Assembly (NCBI GenBank): GCA_019400425.1 | Contig: JAFREE010000137.1 | Span: 1 to 64,000 of the forward strand | Direction of reading: 5' to 3' | Length of the DNA: 64,000 nt | DNA from: Hymenochaete sp. R1 | Lineage: Eukaryota > Basidiomycota > Agaricomycetes > Hymenochaetales > Hymenochaetaceae | Shown: piece after piece, positions 1 through 11,792 of the stretch | Numbering within the stretch: position 1 is the stretch's first letter | Layout of the letters: each line of letters opens with the position of its first letter | The notes under the pieces: model-generated | What the model saw: only the letters and a program-made list of their open reading frames with translations | What the model was told of the DNA's origin: nothing | The model's database searches: none | Program-made: the position numbers and the translations under genes

Positions 1-1615
1 CTCTTGACCCTGAATCGTTGGGGGATGACCGAGGGTTCATCCATGTTGTAGTCGGTAAGGTCGTTGGTGCCTTACAGTGGAAAAGGGTCCTGCGGTAGTC
101 GATCTCACGCATTGGTTCGCGAAGGCGGCTTTGGAATGCAATAGTCGCGGCACGCTTGGTCACTCCTTTGGTCGTGTAGACGGAGAGTATCATTCCGAGT
201 ATTGCGAAGCAATCAAAAGCACATCGTAGGTCTGACAGCTCTTTGAGAGTAGTCCGAGCTGATAATTAGTATTTAAAATAGTGACCTTTTATATCGAACC
301 CAGTTTCTCCGACAATTCCTTCCATACGTTAATTTCATAGGGTCGCCTAAATTTCGTCGGAATCTTCTGCGATACCTTCCATTTCAAGTGATCAGAGATG
401 CGACTTTTACCGTGGATGCGCTGGAGAAGGGCTGTTGGGACATATACCAAGAGAAGAAAGAAGCTCTCGAGAGAGGAGATGATAAAGTTGAGGGACTTGT
501 CCAAGAAGGGCAAGATATGCTAAGCATTCTATGTAAGTCGCTCCTGCTCACGATTTGGGCCGACTGACGAATAATCATTCAAGTGAAGGCGCACATGAGC
601 TCCGATCCAGAAGTCCATCTCACGGAAAATGAGATGCAAGGACAAATAAAGTATGCGTCCCACACTCCATTCCAAGGTCACTGACAACTCACCTCATAAT
701 GTAAAGTTCTTTTCTCTTTGCAGGTCAAGACACTAGTACAAGCGCTTTGAGCATGATGTTTCACTTGCTTGCAAATAGACCCGAGGTCCAGGCGAAACTG
801 CGCGAAGAAATTATTAAGGCTCGCGCGGAGAGTGGCGGGAAAGAGTTTGACTATGACACTCTGATGGACTTGCCGTATCTTGACGCTCTAGTCCGAGAAA
901 CACTACGCGTTTATCCACCAGCGCCGTTTTTCATCCGCACGTTCGTGATTGGCCCCTCAAGCTGCATCCTTGAGACTGATTATCCTATATCTAGGGCGCA
1001 AGATGATACTACCTTACCACTTGCTTGGCCTATTCTTTCGTCAGATGGGAAGACGGAGATTAAGGCGATTCCAGTCAGAAAGGGCCAGAATTTTCAAGTG
1101 TCTATATACTCAGCCAATCGAATCAAGAAGATATGGGGTGAGGATGCGGAGATCTGGAGACCCGAAAGGTGGCTGGAGCCACTTGCGTCATCAGTCATTG
1201 AGGGGAAGCTTCCAGGCATATATTCCAATATGTACGCCATTTAATCTTTTATTTTCTAGATGGTCAAGTGATGACCATAGTATTGAATCTCACAGGTTAA
1301 CGTTCTGGGGTGGGGGACGGGCGTGCTTGTGTGTCCCAATCTTATCTCTGCGTTTCGATATATACTGATTTTTACATCGTGCAGGGGAGCCAAATTGGCG
1401 GAAACAGATATCAGTGAGTGGACGGAATAACCCATGCTGGTATCTACTTACGGGACTTTCTAGAATTGATTACCTCTTCCCTTATCGAGAAATTTGTCTT
1501 CGCACCGGGTCCTGAAGTAGTATGGGAACTGAGTTTTACGAACAAACCGACATGCCCTTCCTCTGGAACTAAGGCAGCACAGATGCCTCTGTTAGTGTCT
1601 TTGTACAAGCCCTGA
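1..1615 (+). CDS. Cytochrome P450 (CYP5150-like), 5' end outside window
   Basis: Haem monooxygenase of the fungal P450 superfamily, normally ER-anchored through an N-terminal helix that lies left of the window. Exons can be chained by phase. A helix-C/D region reading ALECNSRGTLGHSF starts near 130. The I-helix reads GQDTSTSAL near 723, with the usual A/G-G-x-D/E-T-T/S pattern relaxed. The K-helix ExxR (ETLR) is near 897, PERW near 1160, and the haem loop FWGGGRACLG is completed across an intron near 1347. The C-terminus SLYKP ends at the stop at 1613-1615. At least six short introns are needed. No in-frame stop remains after splicing, so the visible part looks functional. The resemblance to CYP5150 rests on recalled motifs only. 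The substrate cannot be inferred. Confidence 0.85.
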
Positions 1616-2139
1616 CTGGATGAGGCGGAGGGATGCGGGCAAGATGGGTTTTCCCGAACGTTTGAGGGTGGCTTTCCACGACAAAGTAAAGTGTCAAATT
1701 CTCTTCATGACTAAATCAAATATCACAATGTCATCGCTAAGGCTTGAATATGGAAGTATGTTTATAAGAGTGTTCGATTGTGACGCACATACGTCCAGAT
1801 TCAAGAAAGCCGAGCCACTGTCGACAGGTGCCGTAAATTGATCATTATTGCAATGCGGAGAACAAGGTCTTGTTATGGTCTCGCTGAAAGCTCCACAGGT
1901 ATATCGGATGGTATGTTTGTATAGCATTGTCAAAGACCCGACCCAAAACTCGAAAACGGTACTACAGACATCACGGGAGAACCCTATTCACCGTGAAGCC
2001 ATCGGACATCAGTACTTGCGATGAAGCACAAGCAACGTCGAACTTGCATGTCATAAACGGAGCACGCCTTGATTGGTACGATACATAAATTGAGCACTTC
2101 GTCAAATATGCAAAAGCAATCGATCAAAGACACAATTTT
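1616..2139. other. Gap between the two P450 copies
   Basis: No supported gene. A decayed 5' part of the following P450 copy may lie here, but I could not align it convincingly to the first exons of the intact copy. Confidence 0.4.
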
Positions 2140-3214
2140 GGCAGTCGATTCAGTGGAGAACGGATCTCTGGAGATATACTAAGAGAGGAAAGAGCACTTA
2201 CAAGTGGTGGACAACACCTTTCTGATTCTGTGAGTGAAGGAAAGGATAAGACTACATTGTCTTACATGAATGTATCTGACGAGAACTTGTCTGTGTAGTG
2301 CAGGATTGTTCTCCTTAAAGTTACATGCAATACCCTCATCTTTGCTAGACAAGATACAACGTCAAGTGCATTATCTACACTATTTCATCTCCCCGCACAC
2401 CATACCGATGTCCAGAATAAAATGCGAGCGGAGATCATTGCAGCTCGTTCTGCAAATGCCAGCGATAATTCTGACTATAACACTTTAATGAGCTTGCCGT
2501 ACATGGACGCTGTGTGCTGAGAAATCCTCCGTGGTTATCCACCAGCACCTATTTTTGCGCAAATGTACGTAGGCTCTATTGGAATGTTGATGTGCTGCTC
2601 ATCGACCCGTCTACTTGCAGAGCGGCCAAAGGCACGATCCTACCTCTGGCACCACCTATCATTGTATAAGATAAGAAAACAAAGATATATGAAGTTCCAA
2701 TCAAAAGCGAACAAAATTTTATTATCTCTTTAAATGCGGCAAATCGGAACGAAGAATCTTGGGCTAAAGACGCTTAGGTGTGGATACCCGAGCGGTGGCT
2801 CAGCCACTGCCGCGGTCAGTCGAGAGTACGAGGTCTCCCAGAGCGTACTCTAATATGTATGGACTCTTTGAACTCGGAATTAAAGTGACGTGCTGATATT
2901 TTTGGGTGGAAATCGCGCCTGCATGAAAATAAATCATCCGTTTACAACATTGATTTCAATGCCCATTCCCTGCTCCGTCTCAGAGGATTTAGATTTGCGG
3001 AACTCGAGATCAGTTTGTTCCTTCGCGCGCAGTCAGCCCCACGTAAATCATGTATTTTACAGAGCTAGTGGCCTCACTATTCATTGAGAAGTTTGTTTTC
3101 ACCCTAGGACCGAAGATAAAATGGAATATGAGCTATATTGACAAACCGAAATGGTCTGTATCTGGGAGTTAAAGTGCAAAGGTGCCCTTGTCAGTTTCTT
3201 TGTACAAAACCTGA
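2140..3214 (+). pseudogene. Decayed tandem copy of the P450
   Basis: Clear relic of the neighbouring P450 in the same orientation. The I-helix QDTTSSALSTLFHL is near 2349, the K-helix region EILRGYPPAP near 2521, PERW near 2788, the haem loop FLGGNRACM near 2900, and a C-terminus parallel to the intact copy ends at 3212-3214. Breaks are visible. The codon before the ExxR glutamate is TGA at 2518-2520, where the intact copy has Arg, consistent with a CGA to TGA change. A second stop follows the LPLAPPI stretch near 2665, and a third sits directly before the PERW segment near 2776. Exons 5' of the I-helix are poorly preserved, with a stop near 2178. It cannot encode a working enzyme. Confidence 0.85.
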
Positions 3215-3556
3215 AGTAGCACGTATGCATATATTCTCCGAAGAGATATTTATTTGACAACGAAGATTGTCGAGTGTTAACCTGTGTGTGTCTACATGCA
3301 TGATCAATGCAAGATTCTTGCTTCTGAATCACCTTAATTCATCAACGTGTTATCCCGGCGAAGTCGATAATAAGCGTATAGCGATCGAATTCACCGGAAT
3401 AAAGAACTTGGGGAAATAAATACGATCGTTCTCCCTAGAGATCTCCGTTTGAATATATAAAACGTAGTTAGAACATGAAAAAAAGGACAATACTAAATTC
3501 TAATAAAAAAGGGGGAAAGAGTGCAAAAGTCTTGATCCTTTACCCGTCCGCACCCA
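3215..3556. other. Short intergenic gap
   Basis: AT-rich spacer between converging genes. It probably holds the 3' ends of both. No gene seen. Confidence 0.5.
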
Positions 3557-4159
3557 TCAAAGTCCAATGTTGAACGGATTGCATCCAATAGCGAGAAGAC
3601 CATCTTTTAACAGGCAGTTAGCTCATTGACATGCGTGATAGGGATACATTAAATGAAATTTGAGGCTGATATGACTGACTCTCGACGTTCTTGTCGCAGC
3701 AAACGGGCTGCTCTGCGCAGTTTGTTCCAGATGCTCCGATTACCTACGTGGATCACGAAGAACAAAAAAAGGAGTCAAAAAGATCGTTACGATGGCGAAG
3801 GACGGAATGCATCGTACAGTAATAGGAACACAGGTAACTCCAATCGGCACGTTTCCACCTAATCCTTGAATGCCAAGGGCGCCGAGCAATGATGCTACTC
3901 CGGTGCTGGTCGCGTTCTGAACGCTCTTGCAGCACTGGGCAGAACCCGTGGTACATTGGCTCGGGCTCGTTCTCGGAATCAAAGATGGAGATGGAAAGGC
4001 AGCCGCAAGACTAAGTCCCGGGATCGGCAACTCTGGGATTCCGGGCAGGACACTAGACAGATCCGGAATACCAGGGATCCCTGCGACCTGCGCAACTGGG
4101 CTGGCTGCAACAGGTGCGCAGAGGACAGCGAATATAGTGATTGTCTTGAAAGAAAGCAT
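3557..4159 (-). CDS. Class I hydrophobin with Pro/Gly-rich N-terminal linker
   Basis: Small secreted protein that self-assembles into amphipathic layers on hyphae and spores. Three exons: 4159-3818, 3743 to about 3680, and about 3604-3557. The spliced protein is about 150 residues. A signal peptide (residues 1-19, ending VAAS) is followed by an unusual linker rich in IPGIP/LPGIP. The eight-cysteine pattern then runs C69, CC76-77, C110, NC, VCC and GC near the C-terminus (GCNPFNIGL), which is the class I spacing. The ATG at 4159 places the signal peptide correctly. It is the leftmost of four hydrophobin-type genes on the minus strand. Confidence 0.92.
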
Positions 4160-4758
4160 CTTGGACGAGATGAGTGTGTGAGTGATGGAATGAGGAGAGT
4201 GGATGTAGTAACCCGACCGGTTTTATACACAATGGAGCCTGCTGGCACTTAGATGGCCCTCTTGTTAGTTCAGAAAATGTCGCACTTAAAATGCATTATT
4301 TCTAAGCGCATGTACGCATAACGCCATCTTTGAGATGGGGGAAGTGAGCAGATGGCGGAAAGACGAAGTCTGGTTCCTCATGGATGCATAGTAGTCTTAA
4401 ACGACGAGCTCCGATGTCGATTACTAGGAACATGCTAAAGAACTGGTTGGCTAGCTCGACAGCATACGAGACCCAAAGGATATTTAGCTTGGTAAGGAGC
4501 GACCAAACTCTTCCTGGACCAATGCCTGTTAAACAGAGATTGATCAGTTCCGCAGCTAACAGCCTGAGCGCATGCGTAAAAAAAATTGCGTTGTGGAAAC
4601 CTTTCTTTAGAGAGGAAGCAGTAGCACTGGCCCATCCGCTGATTCAAACGCTCGTATTTTTGCGTCCAAAAACAGCTGAGGATAGAATACAAAATGTCAA
4701 AGAATGCCTTTAAAAGATTTCCAGACAATAATTTGCCCTTAGGAACCATAAACACCGT
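4160..4758. other. Spacer between hydrophobin genes
   Basis: Promoter of the left hydrophobin plus the 3' flank of the next one. Open frames here (for example 4384-4713 on plus) have no family motif and overlap others on the opposite strand, so I leave them out. Confidence 0.5.
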
Positions 4759-5209
4759 TTAATCTCCACCTCCTAGAGGGGCACAATCGAGACCAAGGTA
4801 GTTCTCTTTGTGACATATGAGCTAAATATTGCGAATCAAGACATGAATGAAAGATAGACTCACTAGGAAGTGAGCTTTGGCAGCATGCCTTTAAATCCCG
4901 ACAGGATAGCCCAACACCATTCAAAAGCTAAAGTAGTGCACAATTAGATTGTTCCTCACGTAATTAGCCAAAATTAAGGCTGCGTACGTTGTCAGGAATG
5001 CATTCATACCCAACGACAATGACTCGATCGTGGGTGTCTACATGAAGCTGGTCGAGGAGCTTCCCTACTTGCGGAATGCTGGAAGACTCTAGGGCCTTGC
5101 AGCATAGGGTTGAGTTGGTAGCGCAATTTTGCGCAAGGACTGCAGGTGCAAGAGCCACGAGGCTTGCGAAATACAGGAGCAGTGCGAGGGACGGTTTGTG
5201 GAATGCCAT
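4759..5209 (-). CDS. Small divergent hydrophobin
   Basis: Three exons joined by phase give about 110 residues. A signal peptide (residues 1-26, ending VLAQ) is followed by C29, CC36-37 and C70 (YECIPDN). The second exon carries LSCRDLKACC, and a short last exon reads NYLGLDCAPLGGGD. All eight hydrophobin cysteines are therefore present, with 32 residues between the first pair and C4 and 12 residues before C5. Compared with its outer neighbours it lacks the Gly/Ala/Leu-rich loop and the conserved PIGV before C4, and it is more acidic. I infer a hydrophobin that may assemble differently. The last exon (about 4759-4803) is short and easy to miss, and without it the gene would look truncated. Confidence 0.8.
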
Positions 5210-5754
5210 TAATTAAAAGTGTATTGGTGCGGAAAACCAACTGAAAATTGACTGAAGGGATGTAGGCAAAAGGGCTTGGAAGGGTATTTCGAGCTTTCGG
5301 CGGTGCACTATGATTGTTAGCGATTCTACCGTCCGTACGATGTTGGCTTTAAATCTCTGCAATTCGGTTCGACCTGAATTGTTTTGATGAGTTACTATAT
5401 GGTATGACAGGTGAAGAAGTTACCAACGTTACCTGTCGCCAAAATGAACGTTGACGCAAGCCCTGTGCTTGACTCTGATCGAGTAAGTACGGACAGCAAA
5501 TGTCGATTGTCAAATTGTCCCGGTGGTACTTCGTAAAATTGAGTGGTCGAGTAGCTAACGAGGCCATCCTTCGGTCTAATAGTTGCCCCAAAAGAAAGCG
5601 GAAAACCGATGTATTAGCACTTTGTGGAATACTAGCATTGTTTAAGAGGCATATGTTCAGACGCCACGGATTCAACAAATCAGACATTCTACAAGACTTG
5701 ACAAGAAACCTCCGTCTGTTCGGCAAGCGTCCCACGTCAGTACTCCGCGCTAAT
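5210..5754. other. Spacer between the two divergent hydrophobins
   Basis: Contains the promoter of the left gene and the 3' flank of the right one. Frames reading through here lack ATG starts or motifs. Nothing further seen. Confidence 0.5.
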
Positions 5755-6205
5755 TCAGTTCGTTGATTCGATTTCCGCGCAGTCAACGCCAATGTAATCG
5801 TCTTTGAGAGCGAACCCGTCAGCCCATTTCATAACCCAAGATAGTCCGGTTTAAGGGAAAACTTACCGAAGTAAGTTCTCTGGCAACAAACCAATTCGTC
5901 CACGCACGTATCGTTCATTTGCTTGATTTCCTGTATTTGAGTGAATCGGGTGACTTAGTAAACATACTTCAAAATAAGGTAGCCCAACAACGTCTTACAC
6001 TGAAAGGGTAGCATTCAAATCCTATGGAGACAACTTTGCCTTGGGGATCTTCGCCCAAGTAATCGAGAAAAGCCGGAACGCCCGGAGCGTCGGACTTCTG
6101 GACACTGGTGCAGCATTCGGTAGAGTTGGTGGGGCATTGACCTTGTTGAGCCCACACTGGGAAAGCGAATGTTGCGAGAACGAAGATAGTCAGGATATTG
6201 AACAT
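5755..6205 (-). CDS. Small divergent hydrophobin (sister of the gene at 4759)
   Basis: About 105 residues in three exons. The chosen ATG at 6205 begins MFNILTIFVLATFAFPVWAQ, a clean signal peptide; a longer frame upstream begins only with GTG. The cysteine pattern is C24, CC31-32 and C65 (FECYPF), then in exon 2 DTC-VDELV-CC and in the last exon VDCAEI, giving all eight. The C1-C3 segment PTNSTECC is close to TNSTLCC of the neighbour at 4759-5209, and the intron phases match, so the pair looks like a tandem duplication separate from the two canonical class I genes. The protein is acidic and lacks the hydrophobic C3-C4 loop typical of class I. Role inferred only from the fold signature. Confidence 0.8.
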
Positions 6206-7071
6206 GGTTGTTTCAAAGAGTTGCGCAATGGATGAGCTCGCTACAGTAAGAGCCACTTGAAGAACGATGCGTCCAATGAGGGTCTGGTCAGACCGTTCTA
6301 ATACGTTCTGGAACCTATAATCTTGTTAATGCATGAAATATGATGGTTGCGGGATACCGGCGTAGTTGCATTAGTGTGCTCGCGTCCGAAAGAAGTGATT
6401 GGCAGGCATTCAGATGCTTCAGTCTGAGAGACCAGCCAACCCGTCTGTTTATTGCCGACATTTGAGGTCTGGAGCGATATGACTGGAATCGACCATTGAG
6501 TTCCGCTGTCGGAAATGCAAGACAAAGAACATATGGCCCGTGGCTTATATGTCATCCCCGCGTTGAACTTCTAGGAAAGTTAACCTGAAGCAGTTCGCGA
6601 ACCGAAATGTGTTGTTTGAATGACCTGCGGCTCTAGTTGTTTGGTTAGCGAAAGACAGCATTATATAAAAACATATTCTCACTTTGGATTGTTGAAAAAT
6701 GTATCTGGAACCATGCGAAGTGATGAAATTAAGCCACTGAGAACTCTCGCGATTCCTTGATATCCCGGCGAAGCCTCGATGCCCGCAGTACATGACCTCA
6801 TAATCACCCAAGCTCAGTAAGGAGAGGATTAGCACGCACACAACAATATACGCAAACACTCAATCACATCAAATAACAGACACTCAGCACTGGTTACATC
6901 AGTCGCAGTCAACACACCCATGTCAAGAAACAAGACACAACCAAATCAGAAGCGTGAGGTAAAAATAGCCATACACCGAGCCGCCGGTATCGAATATCCG
7001 ATGCCTTGAGGTACTCGAAACGTTGTCACTGGTGAACTGGTATGATACTTCTGCCGGACTGCCTCTTAAGC
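6206..7071. other. Hydrophobin cluster spacer
   Basis: About 0.87 kb with no supported gene. Short frames on the minus strand (6298-6859) show no motif and no splice continuation. Confidence 0.5.
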
Positions 7072-7589
7072 CTAGAGACCCAAGTTAACGGGAGTACAAC
7101 CGAGGGCAACAACGCCATCTATAAAAGCAGGCAAGTCAGCAGTGGGGTCGTAAAAGTGTACAAAAGACAAAACAGGAGAGATAAAATTATAAACACGCAC
7201 TGAAGTTGTTGTTCTGGCAGCACACCGGTTGGTTGGCACAGTTGTTACCACTGACACCAATGATCTGCAAGCCATAGCAAAGGGCAAATCAAAAGAGATG
7301 AGCGACATGATCGACCTCTGGGAAATAAATAGATGAACAAACTTACAGTGATGGGCGTGCATGTCACTCCAATTGGGACGTTCACGCCTTGAGCGACGAT
7401 ACCGAGCAGGCCGAGCAAGGCGGCGGTCGCTGGGTTGCTCGAAGACTGAACGCTCTTGCAGCATTGAACGGACCCAGTGTTGCACTGACCAGCCGGCACT
7501 GAATCAGATGGAACCGGCTCGGGAACGGGAGTAGCGACGGCGAAGGCGGCGAGAGAAGCAATAAAGGCAACTTTGAGGTTGAAAAGCAT
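7072..7589 (-). CDS. Class I hydrophobin
   Basis: Canonical class I hydrophobin of about 117 residues in three exons. The signal peptide ends near AVATP. The core runs GQCNTGSVQCCKSVQ, a Leu/Gly/Ala loop, then IGVTCTPIT. Exon 2 reads IIGVSGNNCANQPVCCQ and exon 3 GVVALGCTPVNLGL, stopping at 7072-7074. The introns sit at the same places as in the gene at 3557-4159 (after TPIT and within NNNF-N), showing common descent. It is secreted and expected to coat aerial hyphae or fruiting tissue. It is the rightmost member of the four-gene minus-strand group. Confidence 0.95.
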
Positions 7590-8553
7590 GGTGCTTGTTG
7601 GGTAGGCTGAGCTTTGAAAACCTTAAGAGCGAGAGAAGAGTACCTGAGAACTGTAGTTGAACTGACGTGTTCGACTGGGAATTTTGGAGTGGATCAGAGG
7701 AGGTTCTTATACTCTTGAAAACAAGCATTGTTCAGCCTGGAGGCACTGTATGTCCTGAATCTCGTTCATCCCTGTTTCAGCGAGTACTCCCAGAGATCTC
7801 CCTTTCTCATCCTTCATTGCAACTGCGACCCGCAAGAGACGACAGCGGCGGCCCCTTGAATGTCGAAGAATAGAAGATCAATGCAAAGTATCAAGTCAAA
7901 ATCAGTACGCGAGCGAGCAACAGAGTTTGCAAAAACACACCCGTATTCTTCAGATGATCAAGCACCGAGGGGTGATCCAAGGTGAAGGCTCATTGAGCAG
8001 GTTTTCAGAGATAGGAACTTGTGTGGCGCACCTGGTATAGGCTGCTGTTTTGTCAGTACCGTGCGAGAAGACTTGCTACTGTTGTCTTATGCCTAATCTC
8101 CGCTGTTGCACGAAAGGTCTGTCGGGACCTCTTCGGAGGAAACCCAGTCGCACTTCGGAAACAGAGCGGGGCCGATAAGAGATTTGCATTTGCACTCTAG
8201 ACTTTGACACTGAAATTCATGTCCGAACATCCGAGGTGGGTCATGAATGGTCTTTTGTGGCGAGAAATAGTCAAAATTCCTGTTGGATTGATGGCCAAAC
8301 AACTACAGAAGCATCGTCTTGTATGGTCTGAGTTGTATGATATTCGTGATATTCGCCGAATTCGACGTTAAAAAAACACCCGCACAATTTCGAGTGCAAG
8401 AGCCGTTATAGCCCAATCAGTATGGACTCCACTGTATAATAAACATCTATCCTCTGATATAATGAACGACTAACCATAAATTGTATCAGCGTCCTACTCC
8501 ATCTTTACTCACAATAAAATTCAAGATTACTCACCCAGTCTGAGCTCGATCAA
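7590..8553. other. Gap between hydrophobin promoter and tafazzin 3' end
   Basis: Upstream region of the hydrophobin and 3' flank of tafazzin. No gene, RNA or strong repeat recognised. Confidence 0.5.
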
Positions 8554-9980
8554 CTACCTCGTTGTGAACGGCTTCGGTCCTTTCACTTCCTCCGACGGTC
8601 TTCCTAGTAATGGACCAGACACCCGGTAACCTAAATCTTCCACCGCATGCTGCACAAATGCCGTCAACGCTTGACGTATTCGCCTTTCCTCCGGGCCATC
8701 CCTCGACTGTCCCCCTCGACTGTCTGTTTTTTGGTCGTTTCCGACAAGCGCAGAGTCAACAGGACCTTCGGTATTTAGAGCAGACGACATGACACTGTTC
8801 CTTGATGAAGGGGCAGCGCCATTGAGAATGCACTGGATCTGCGTGTTATCGAGTGGAGGCGCGAATGTGATTTTGATGCTTTGGCGGAGAGTGGGAAGGA
8901 ACTTGATTGGAAAACCTTGGGGGCGGGGCTCTGGCATGACAGTATCGAAGCCTAGAGGACGAACGACATTTTGAATGATCGTCGAGTCGAAGACAAATGA
9001 ATGACGGATTCAACAGGGGGTAGGTAGATGAAATAGCTGTGAACGGATGGAACGAACGAACCTGAGAGCCACATTGGAATGATGACGGGGAGGTGCTTAG
9101 CCTCCATGAGTATTCTACCTCTGTCGCGACCGATTTAGTTCGAGCAAATCGTGGATGCACAAGTAGCATAAGACTTACGTCCCCCATTTGAACCTTGGAA
9201 GCCGAGCAACAAGATCGGGATTCGATGCTTCCTTCGAATTCCGTATGAGTTGATATTGATACGGCTGATTCACCTTTCCCTCCCCAAATAAATGCACCTT
9301 GAATTGCGAACAAGAGTACAGATAAACGATAGCGCATAAAAATTGTTTGAGGGTACGCACCCAACCGCCTTCGTCAAGTTTACTAATTGCAGTGTCGACC
9401 GCCTCTTGGTATACGCCGTTCCCTCTGAACGTCTCAAGCACCTGACCCTGTCGAAAGAACGCCGAAAATACACTTCCTAGGTCCGATTCCCTTTAGCTTT
9501 CCGGCGTATACACTTCACAAGTTGGTAAAGGGGGATGAACTCACGGATTTGTGAACATAATGTCGGAGGCACCGAGAGCCCAACGCATGTTCCGTAGGTT
9601 CAAGTAGTAGCGGGTTGGAAGCACGCCCCATGTGAGCGGATCGTCTAGTCTAGCAAGAGGGTAAGTCTTCACCGTCTCTACGAGAAAGCCTTGACAAGCA
9701 TACGTAGAAATATGGTTCGCGACTATACATTCATAGCATTCCCGTACCACAAACGTTCAATCCCTTCAACCCATCCGAAACGATGCGACAAACACATACC
9801 TGTAACGACCCCCCTCCCTGTCTCTCGTCCCTGATTATCTTCTACCGCCTGTAAAAGGTGGTGCAGCCCATCCACCGACACAGATTTACACCCGCCGAAG
9901 CGTAGGAAGGCCTTGCAGGCAAGGCCGACGACAGTGACGGCGCATGTAGAGAGAGCGCGTTGGAGGGCCATCGTAATCAT
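8554..9980 (-). CDS. TAZ1: Tafazzin, cardiolipin-remodelling transacylase
   Basis: Mitochondrial phospholipid-lysophospholipid transacylase that remodels cardiolipin; PlsC/LPLAT fold. After splicing four or more exons, the acyltransferase motif I reads ANHISTLDDPLTWGVLP (H-x4-D present, split by an intron at about 9697). It is followed by YYLNLRNMRWALGASDIMFTNP, typical of tafazzins, and later VHLFGEGKVNQ and RFKWGVGRILMEA. The C-terminal exon runs from MPEPRPQGFP to the stop at 8554. Motif III is FGEG, where FPEG is usual. Start choice: ATG at 9980 (MITMALQR) or 9971. It stands alone with its own promoter. Confidence 0.92.
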
Positions 9981-10661
9981 CGGCCCAACCTCCTCGGTCT
10001 ACCTAAGCCTGCGACAGCCTTAGAGCCTTGGAGAATGAAAAATCGAGGGCAAGTAACGCAGACGGTAAGAACAGAGCAGTTTCGATCTAAAGAGAACCCT
10101 GCGCCTGAACGACGCGTCCGTCGGCAAACGCGTCGACGAATCGGCAAGAATCAGGATCAGAACCTCGGCAGTAATCACGACGATAATCATAATCACGGGC
10201 ACTTCATATTTTGATAAAAAGGAGTCTCAGTCTGCATGTTCTTCAACGTGGGCGAAGCACATGCTTTTAGCTTGATTTGAATGCTGGCTTCTAGCTGGCC
10301 ATCTTTCGATAAATGTTACGTCTAGCTTCTGGATATATTTTGACCGTCACGTCATTTGCGGCAGTCATCTACACCTCCCGTGTTGCCCATAGAGGCACAT
10401 GACAGGAGAACAGAAAAACAAACGGTACTAAATTATTGAAAGCACGACATCAACAGCGAGGGTGCTCCTATTTCAAGTCGATCTGAGCCCCAGAAGGGCC
10501 CAACAAAGTAGGGGAACGGGCTGTATCACAAATATGCGATTGCATATATCAAGTTAAGCAGAGGATACTAGTAGTTGGCATCGAGCCGTCTATAACATAT
10601 CGAAGTGAAAGACAAAAAGAAAGATATCCGTATAGATTCCGTGAAAGACATTCCTCGCCTC
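9981..10661. other. Intergenic gap TAZ1-ERG25
   Basis: TAZ1 promoter plus ERG25 3' flank, both on minus. No feature recognised beyond AT-rich stretches. Confidence 0.5.
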
Positions 10662-11792
10662 TTACCACACCTTCCGATTCTCCGCCCGCTTTTCAGCCTC
10701 GAATCCTTCTTTCTCCGACTCCTCTACCATCTTCTGTTCAATCGCTGCTTGTTCCTCCATTGACGCGCCCTTGGCCCTCGCTGACTCCTTAGCCTTTCGG
10801 AGCTTGGCCTTGTACGCTCGGTACTTATCGTCCGTGCCGAACATGTAGTCGAGATATCGGAAGGATGTCGAGTAGTTGTTCGTGAATGCCATGTGGTGGA
10901 AGTCGTGGTGGTCCGCGCCAGACCAGAAGGGGAGGATGTTGTGCAGTGACCATGGGAAGTCTGTTACATGTCAAAGTCAATCGTTTGCGTATCGCCATCG
11001 GAAACTGTGGATGATTAGATATTGAAAGGACATACCATAACCAGAGTGAGCATCGATGGCCTGGAAGAGCCTGAGCACAATCCACACATACATCGTCACA
11101 ATATGCAGATTCTGTGTGAAGTAACAGTAGCCCAACGGTCCTCCAAGCGTGCCAATACCAAGCACGAGCGTCTCGATCGGATGGGCGTACTCCGCCGCAA
11201 GGCCAAACGGAGCGGAGTACTTATGGTGAAGCTTGTGAATGTGCTTGTAAAATGGACCATAATGGAGGATACGGTGAGCGACGAAGTGGTAGAGGTCCTC
11301 CAAGACGAAAAAAATGGCAAGCTGGCCCAGCATGGTTCGCCAATCGGGGAAGGGGACGTGCCAGGTTGCGAGCCCGAAAGCTTCTGCCATGGGATGGAAG
11401 AACCAAATCTATATTCATCATCAGCAACGCAATATTTCTAAATATCAAGCGCTACCATGAGTACTACTCACCTGCGGAAGTTCAATCGTAAAATGGGACA
11501 GAAGCACGTATTTTGTGCATTCCCATTGCTCCTGCGCCGACGGGACTTTATTAGGCTGCAGCTTCCACTTGCGGAAGTAAGGGATAGCGTCGACGATGAT
11601 CCATGGGATAGATCTCCCAAAGTACACGACCTCGTGCATGATGAAAGACATGACACCCGTAGCGATGGCCGGGTCCTTGAACATCAAATACCATTGTGCC
11701 CACTTGAGCTCGAGCCAGCTGAGCTGCGTGAAGTCAGTGTTGGCGTAGAGGAACTCGGTCGCCTTGAAGGCGGTCTCCGTTATGTTCGCCAT
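10662..11792 (-). CDS. ERG25: C-4 methylsterol oxidase
   Basis: ER membrane di-iron oxygenase that removes C-4 methyl groups in ergosterol synthesis. Three main exons. Exon 1 begins [14 protein letters not shown] with the first membrane segments. Exon 2 carries the first two histidine boxes, HRILH and HKLHH, followed by AAEYAHPIE. Exon 3 region carries the third box HHDFHH near 10900. The C-terminal tail is long and charged (Lys/Glu/Arg rich) and ends at 10662. All iron-binding histidines are present, so it should be active. Length near 340 residues fits the family. Confidence 0.95.

Noticed and set aside
4384..4755. Overlapping frames between hydrophobins
   Set aside because: Opposite-strand overlap and no family signal.
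8846..9364. 172-residue minus-strand frame
   Set aside because: Out-of-frame reading through tafazzin exons and introns.
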